Part shown: positions 58,201 through 64,000 of the stretch, one piece after another
How the letters are laid out: each line of letters starts with the position of its first letter
Position numbering within the stretch: the first letter of the stretch is position 1
Assembly (NCBI GenBank): GCA_039519185.1
Contig: CM076846.1
Coordinates: 182,079,068-182,143,067, forward strand
Origin: Astragalus membranaceus
Taxonomy: Eukaryota; Streptophyta; Magnoliopsida; Fabales; Fabaceae
DNA: 64,000 nucleotides
Direction: 5' to 3'
Program-made: the position numbers and the translations under genes
The notes under the pieces: generated by a model
The model's input: only the letters and a program-made list of their open reading frames with translations
Told to the model about the DNA's origin: nothing
Databases searched by the model: none

Positions 58201-61200
58201 CAAGTAGGGAAACAAATCATGATAATCTTTAAGAAGCATAGAAACTCATTCTAAGAGATAATCTAAGCTACTGTGATAAGAAACTAATTCTAAGATACTA
58301 TAAAACAATATCGAGAAATTATAAAATATTTTCATTTTTCATATAATCTAACAATATTCTTAAAAATGGACAAGGATAAATACTTCTTCCTAATTGGGCA
58401 TTGCAGTTCAGTTTTGACACCTTGATAAAGGCTGCCATTACTTGGACCCGATCTGATTTTCACTCTAACACTTCTTTCTTGATCGCAAGTTGGACTTGGT
58501 TCGTACAATCTACTCTAGTTCATTCATGGTTGATGCCTGGATTTCACTTTTCTTTTGTAATTTTAATGCTCTACTTTTTAGTGTTCTTACCCTTTTCGTT
58601 AGGAAGGTTGGCTCTGATATCTGTAGTATAGGTGTTACATTTTTTGGTTGATACCATATGTTCTTTTATCTGAATATTTATAATGCTTGCTATCTCTATG
58701 TAGCTTAGATCATTAGCTCTTCCATTTACGGTATTGGAATGGACTCTTCCAACAGTTCCACGTCCTTCTACTAAGGATCAAACATCTGGCGCATCGGATG
58801 AAGCATCTAAACCCTCAAAGATTTCCTCATCAGATTCAAGTAGGTTGTTTGTTTCCTTACCATTTTGTTTTCCTCATATAAGGTTTCCTTATCAGGATAG
58901 TTGCTAGTGTAGAACTATTGGTTCCTTGCCATTTTGTTAAGAAGAAAATTAAGCTTATTACTGATTTTAGTTTCTCTTAGCAGAGGGTTCAAGCACAGAG
59001 GGATCTCAAGATGACACTTCTGAAAGTTTTGCATTTGCTCTGGTAAATGGAGCACTTGGAGTTTTTGAAGTACATGGTCGAAGAATTCGAGATTTCAGGT
59101 CTTAACTCTTTTCCATTGAGAAAACTATGCATTAATGCAATCTTGTTGTTTTTCATGACATATGGACTGTTGAATTTGTACTGATCACTATTTAATCCTT
59201 ATCATCATTGCTTCTCAGTTAATAAGTGTTAATCTCTGATTTACTCTCTTCGCCTCATATCTGTCACTTCCAGAATCTTGATTTGTCTCAAATTATTTAT
59301 CACTTTAGAATATTAAAAAAATGTTATTTTTTTTTCTCAAAAATACCATTATTTGGTGGTATCTCAACCTCCAATGCATTAATTAATCAAGCTTGTCTAA
59401 CTACTCCAAAAAGAGTACTTTAGTCAAAAAAGGAGTTATTTTATCATGATAATCAGTATAACTAATGATTTTCTTAAGATGTATGTGTTACCTTAACTGA
59501 AAAATAATATGAGATGGAGTGAGCAATCTATTATTTTGTTTTTTTTTATACCCTAATACATCATTCATGTATTTTTTCCTTTGTGTGTTTTTTATCTGAT
59601 TAAGATAGCATTGTCTACAGACCAAAATGGCCTTCTTCTTCATTTGTATCATCAGATGGATTGATTACTGCAATGGCTTACCGCTTGCCCCATGTGGTAT
59701 GTCATTACTTTAGAATTTTTTCAATCTAGCTCTCATAGAGATAAACTGAATTTACTCTAATATGGATGATGGTTTTGACTAAATTAATTTTTAAGGTCAT
59801 GGGAGACAGAATGGGGAACATAAGGTGGTGGGATGTGACAACTGGACATTCATCCTCATTCAACACTCATAGAGAAGGAATTCGTCGAATCAAATTCTCA
59901 CCTTATGTACCAGGGGACCATAGCCGGGGGCGTATTGCTGTTCTGTTTTATGATAATACCTTCTCTGTTTTTGATTTGGTAAGATAGGAACTTACTTTTT
60001 CTGGATTACTGGTGCAGTTTAGTTGCTTTATTTCTTACTTTCCGTACATATTTGTACTAATGATAAGCATTTTCATAACTTCGATTAATTCACACCTAAT
60101 ATTTCACTGGGGATTGAAGATGAAGAAGCTGAATATTATGTCAATAACTATGTTTTCTAGTTTTCATTTTTTATTATTTGATCACAAATCTAAACTTATT
60201 TTTTGCAGGACTCGCCAGACCCCTTGGCCAATTCACTTTTGCAACCTCAATTTCCTGGAACCCTTGTGTTGGAACTTGATTGGTTGCCCTTGCGAACTGA
60301 TAAGAATGATCCATTGGTACTGTGCATTGCTGGAGCAGATGGTAGCTTTCGCCTTGTTGAAATTAATGTGTAAGTGCCACAAGTCACTCTAAGAATCAAG
60401 AGTGTTTAGATCCTTCCCCCTTGGTGTTATTATCAATATATGATTGGTCTAGATGGTGTTGTTGCGACTTAGACTACTTTGAATAGTGGAAAAGTTTTTT
60501 AGCAGTTGTGAGAACTGTCATCCTGATGTTGAAATGTTTATATCAAAAATAGCCTTAGCATAAATGATACGTGATGCAATTCAGTTGCTGTTGCATTTAG
60601 ATCCGTTTGACAACAGCAGCAATCAAGCCTTTTTCTGCTACATGGATCAATCGACATCATAAAGTCCTATCATGTTAGTTCTAAAGATATATCATTTACT
60701 TAGAAGTCTTGCTCAGTGGTTTGGCCTATAGTTTTCGTTGGTCTCCTTTTACCTCTAACTATAGGACTCTACTCCATCTCTTACCGGTGCTTCTATAGGT
60801 CTTCTCTACACATGACACACACCACACACACACACACAAAGGTAATTGCCTTCAATAACTAACTTTTAGTTTCCTAATTTTCTTTCTATTTTTATCCTTA
60901 TTTAATAAGGACAATTTTAATATTTGAAAGAGTAATTATAGTTTAACTAGCTGATAAGATCCCTACTATTTTGCAAGTTTATCTAACAATATGAATATGA
61001 GAAGTGCTAGCAACACTCTTTTATACACTCTCCAACACTCACTCTATGATTGGTTAAAATTCACGGGGTCCTACTAAATTCATGGGTCCCAATTCCAAAG
61101 TGGTGGGGCCCACATGAATTTTAACCAATCATAGAGTGAGTGTGCAAAAGAGTGTTGCTAGCACTTCTCTATGAATATTCAAAACATAAACCAAAAAAAA

Positions 61201-64000
61201 TGTAAAAAGACCACAGTCCTCGTCATTCAGCTACATATTAGCCTCCATAAATTAATACTCGATAAATTAATAACCTCCCTAAAATAATTTCTTTTTCCCA
61301 ATTTGGGCCAGTTTACAATATTATTAATCTCAATAAAGTAATAACATAAGTTTTTTTAGGAAGATCTCTATATAAAAGTTCAGTCAATATTATTCTAAAT
61401 TAATAATTCTGTATAAGTCCAAAATTCACTAGAACAATTTAGTAAAATACGAATCTATTGTTTGTTTTTTTTGAATTTAAATCTAGGCAGATTTCATCTC
61501 TAACTTTTTTCATTGCATTCAAAAGCTCCAGTGCCGTGTTCTCAAACTGGAGAAAGTGTTATGAGTTGTTACTGCTATGAGTGTTTTCTCTCAATATTTT
61601 CAATGATACTTGCCACCATTTCTTCTAAACTTTGGACCTTTGAACATTCATGATTTTCACCCTGGTAATCCAAAGGTGATTGACATCCATTTTATTGCAG
61701 TAACTAAGATCATTAATCACTTTCTCAAGCTCATGAATGTCTTTTTTAGAAGTTGCTTCATTTATTATTTCACTCCTCCGAATGAATTTTTCTGCGTTGG
61801 AAACATCTGGGAAGTTCTTGTTATCCTAGTGTCAGATGGTTGGATTTTTTTCATGCCATGATAGGTGGGAAAAAGCGACTCAGCATTCTGTATCCCTTCA
61901 ATATCTCTTGGATGGGCTGCACAATTTTCTACCACCAACAAAATTCTTGTACCATGCAGCCTCTGGTCCAGCCGACTAACATTATTGTCCAAAAGCATGC
62001 TAGTTGTTTCCCATGCTCTTTGTGTTGGCATGATATTGACAATTCAGGTTGTTCCTGTTGACATTCTTGAAGAAACATGGCTTAGCATACTTTCCAATAT
62101 CCATAAAGGAATTTTTTTCTAAGCCATCCTCATTGCAACAGATAGCAACTGCAAGCCTTTCATTTTCATGTTTCTTCCTGCAAGTTGCTTTGTAGCAAGA
62201 GAATGATCACCTTGTATCCTGTAAAAAACCAGTTTCGTCCGTATTAATTAAAAGCATCTTTAATAGGTAATGGTCTATTTTCATCATAAACTCCAAACCA
62301 CTCTCCTCCAAAACAATGAAATGACTTGATACCATGTTTTAGCTTGAGCTTCTTGAGCCAACCTTGAGAAAGGCTTTACTTAAAAGGCTGTTGAAGGTAT
62401 ATAGAAATTTCATCATCTCTTTTTCCTTCATGGTGATACAATCACTAAGTGCTTTTATCTACATGGCACAGCTAATAATAGTTGTTCCAATTTAGGGGAT
62501 TTCTATAATGTACTGATTATATGAATGACATACTTTTCTTTTCATGCAGAAATGATAAACGAGTTGGTCATGCACCCCGGATCAGAAATACAAAGGAGAG
62601 ATTCCGGGCAATGCCTATATGTTGTCCCATACTACTTCCTTCTCCACATGCCTTGGTAATATGCCCATCTTTAATTTACTGATTTTACTCGACTAGCTAG
62701 ACATTATATTCTCATTGTTTACTACCAAATCTATCAATGTTATCTTTCTGAATTTCAGAGCGGGCCCATGTTTGTGAGTATGTGCTGTTGTGGGATGGCC
62801 CACCATAAACTTGGGAGTTACCATTTTATGCAAACGGTCTTTGACCATATGAACTCATGCACTCACTCACCAACATATATGCATTTTTATTTTCTTCATT
62901 TTTTCCCTTGTGGGACTTCACGGGCCTTTTCTAATTCCCAACAATCCCCTTTAAGTCAAACTGGGCTCGTCTCTTTGCAGGACCCATTATGACTTGCATG
63001 TTTTCCTCCATCTTTCGCCTCAAAATCTTGTGCATTGCAGGCTCGTACTTCAAATTTTCGTTTGCCTGAGGCCACAAGTCTTGCACATTGCTTGGCCTTC
63101 TTCATCCCATCTTGAGTCTCAGCGACCAGATGGATCATTCAGGCAGTTAAGCCATTTTGGGCTTTGATACCATGTTTGAATTTCAGTGCAGACCCATATT
63201 TGGGGGTGTGGGCTGTTGTAGGATGGCCCATCATAAGCTTGGGAGTTGCCATTTTGTCCAAAACATCTTAACCATTTGGACTCATGCACTCCCCAACTTA
63301 TGAACAAGTCAGTTTTAGGTTTTCACTCTTTTTCTTTCCTTTAATTTGAGTTGAACATATTTCACCTTTTCATTTTCCCTTCTTGAAACACTTGTACTGA
63401 TTTTGCTACTCTTGTTTAAATTATGATTATATATTTATCATCAACTTTGTTTACTTATTGTTAGTGCTTCATTAAATATCTGCAGGCACTGCGCATGATT
63501 TTGCAATTGGGCGTTAAACCCTCTTGGTTTAATACTAGTAGTACGACAATAGAAAAGAGACCTCACTTAATTCCAGGAGCTCCTTCACCTACAGGGGATC
63601 TTCGCACATACATGATCAACATACCATCTCTTGGAGACTCTGTGGTGCCAGAGATGCTTCTGAAAGTTTTGGAACCATACCGTAAAGAAGGTCTATATCT
63701 TATGCAGAGTTTAGATTATGAAAATTCTTCTGCTTGAGATTTTATACTTTTGGTTTAGGTGTTAAAAAACACTAGTAATATTTCCATTTCTTAAGGTTGC
63801 ATGCTTGATGATGAGAGGGCCAAGTTGTATGCTAGTATTGTGGATAAAGGTTGTGCTGCAAGGTTTGCTTTTGCTGCGACAGTATTTGGTGAATCCTCAG
63901 AGGCTCTGTTTTGGCTACAGCTGCCTCAGGCGCTTAAGCATTTGATTAATAAGTTATCAAAAAAGCCACCATCAAAAGGGACCCAAACGGAATCTGTCTC
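49343..64000 (+). CDS. WDR11: WDR11 homologue (WD40-repeat protein), 14 exons, 3' end beyond window
   Basis: The spliced frame encodes about 1,050 residues starting MLGSASPRALVSS, roughly four fifths of a plant WDR11. Exons: 49343-50358, 51344-51830, 54040-54127, 54243-54424, 54621-54757, 56985-57051, 58704-58839, 58984-59098, 59621-59696, 59796-59978, 60209-60369, 62550-62655, 63486-63690, 63796-64000+. Every junction is GT/AG and every phase matches, which supports the model. Exon 1 carries the first WD propeller (GLLAFPSGSSISVVDTRS, SHLLLAAGDRQGRIALLDFR, GRCVWKYDAS); later exons give ISDDGKIWNWLL, ALGTQSGIIDVVDVS, LPFTVLEWTLP and GDRMGNIRWWDVTTGH. In animals WDR11 is a twin-propeller protein that helps tether AP-1 vesicles at the trans-Golgi network; a similar role in plants is inference. 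The ATG at 49343 is chosen because upstream reading is blocked and the protein begins as in homologues. Confidence 0.95.
49372..49415 (+). repeat. Coding hexanucleotide repeat in WDR11 exon 1
   Basis: CACAAT is repeated about six times and encodes alternating Ser-Gln (SSQSQSQSQSQ). It is likely variable in length between alleles and falls outside the WD repeats. Confidence 0.85.
51831..54039 (+). other. WDR11 intron 2
   Basis: 2.2-kb intron. The segment 52010-52360 repeats 'ggttaa'/'ttaacc' phrases in both directions and looks like a worn MITE, but no ends could be fixed. No gene was seen in the rest. Confidence 0.45.
55060..55735. other. GA-rich part of WDR11 intron 5
   Basis: It contains a (GA)n run at 55176-55204 within purine-rich sequence. 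Long open frames occur on both strands here because of base bias; no domain is recognisable, so I do not call a gene. It looks like a repeat insertion of unknown type. Confidence 0.4.
55739..56088. repeat. 172-bp tandem duplication in WDR11 intron 5
   Basis: Units 55739-55910 and 55911-56088 both start GATGGTGAATCCAGGG and end near CGTGTGTACAAA. The second unit has a longer G run (about 55945-55956). Confidence 0.9.
56109..56309. mobile_element. 201-bp MITE in WDR11 intron 5
   Basis: Terminal inverted repeats of about 40 bp start AGGGTGCTTCTAGGGTGAGG. A 7-bp direct repeat, ATAAGTT, flanks both sides (56102-56108 and 56310-56316). The superfamily is uncertain because 7 bp is shorter than a hAT or MULE duplication. 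Confidence 0.8.
57332..57740 (-). mobile_element. TRIM-like element in WDR11 intron 6
   Basis: Two direct repeats of about 120 bp (57332-57454 and 57612-57740) share 'taggctt', 'cttgtaaggygaggactg' and 'catatctctagt'. On the reverse strand the inner edge of the right repeat is followed at 57611-57599 by TGGTATCAAAGCC, a near match to the initiator-Met tRNA primer-binding site. This is the plan of a terminal-repeat retrotransposon in miniature. Repeats have diverged, so it is old. Confidence 0.65.
57741..58703. other. Remainder of WDR11 intron 6
   Basis: No gene. The phrase GGCTCTGATATCTG near 58609 is the complement of a decayed initiator-tRNA binding site, hinting at another retrotransposon relic (about 58060-58640), but no repeat ends were found. 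Confidence 0.35.
60999..61169. mobile_element. 171-bp palindromic MITE in WDR11 intron 11
   Basis: The element is nearly a complete inverted repeat, starting GAGAAGTGCTAGCAACACTC and ending with its complement. A perfect 9-bp duplication, TATGAATAT, flanks it (60990-60998 and 61170-61178), as for Mutator-like insertions. It has no coding content. Confidence 0.9.
61600..62345 (-). pseudogene. pogo/Tigger-type (CENP-B-like) transposase pseudogene in WDR11 intron 11
   Basis: Read on the reverse strand in shifting frames: NTDETGF (first catalytic Asp), QGDHSLATKQLAG, RKKHENERLAVAICCNEDG, IGKYAKPCFFKN, then ILLVVENCAAHPRDIEGIQN and KIQPSDTRIT, and finally DVNHLWI and related traces. This is the DDE domain of plant pogo/Tigger-like transposases. 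The second catalytic Asp, normally in LLxVDNCPAH, reads Glu (VVENCAAH). Several frameshifts and a TAG stop (near 62120) show it is dead. It is antisense to WDR11. The DNA-binding N-terminus was not found. Confidence 0.75.
62749..63300 (-). mobile_element. Second TRIM-like element, WDR11 intron 12
   Basis: Two direct repeats of about 125 bp (62749-62875 and 63173-63300) share 'ggatggccca', 'cttgggagtt' and 'actcatgcact'. On the reverse strand, immediately after the CA end of the right repeat, lies TGGTATCAAAGCCC (63172-63159), a near match to the initiator-Met tRNA binding site. About 280 bp of non-coding DNA separates the repeats. Outer ends are approximate. Confidence 0.62.

Overview
The window is nuclear DNA of a flowering plant, almost certainly a legume and plausibly a clover/Medicago relative (the species is an inference). 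It has spliceable introns with GT/AG ends, plant-specific genes (LOB-domain, plant mobile domain), legume-type repeats with 'ggtccc...gggacc' termini, and no bacterial features. About three quarters of it is nested mobile elements. The one apparently functional host gene is a WDR11 homologue that starts at 49343 and runs off the right edge.

Layout. (1) 1-14591 and 20908-35502 are two nearly identical copies (about a dozen substitutions noticed, plus microsatellite-length changes) of one block, arranged as a tandem duplication with a 20,911-bp period; the left copy begins before the window. Each copy holds, in order: the RNase H end of a LINE, a MULE-type MITE, a MULE carrying a plant-mobile-domain gene piece, a second MULE with the same kind of arms, a degenerate inverted-repeat element, a 2.7-kb MULE containing a decayed reverse-strand LINE, a SINE-like tRNA-derived stretch, a hAT transposase pseudogene, a LOB-domain fragment, and the 5' end of a CACTA transposon. 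(2) 14592-20907, between the copies, is the rest of the forward-strand LINE: a 946-bp tandem repeat of its reverse-transcriptase region, a 2.33-kb solo LTR (target-site duplication CAATC) inside the ORF, and a 1.6-kb insertion in the zinc-binding/RNase H linker. (3) 34607-40874 is a complete non-autonomous CACTA transposon (TSD CCA, dense subterminal repeats) packed with exons from several host genes: a mitochondrial DnaJ of GFA2 type (twice), an oligoribonuclease exon, a NOT2-like exon and two unidentified exons. (4) 40875-44394 holds low-complexity DNA, a probable Helitron end and a processed RPL7 pseudogene. (5) 44395-47877 is a young gag-only LTR retrotransposon (TR-GAG type) with 554-bp LTRs and TSD GAACC. 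(6) 47904-49087 is a long-TIR MULE directly upstream of WDR11. (7) 49343-64000 is WDR11 with 14 exons in the window and introns carrying two small TRIM-like elements, two MITEs and a dead pogo/Tigger-type transposase.

How the parts relate. Target-site duplications order the events: the LINE was hit by a solo LTR and other insertions; MULEs, hAT and CACTA then accumulated; the whole block was later tandemly duplicated through a GTAC microhomology between the CACTA element and a LINE repeat, truncating the left CACTA copy. The most unusual signals are the exon-collecting CACTA element and a recurring 20-nt TTCG-N12-CGAA near-palindrome, set in pairs 24-26 bp apart, in the arms of two related MULEs.
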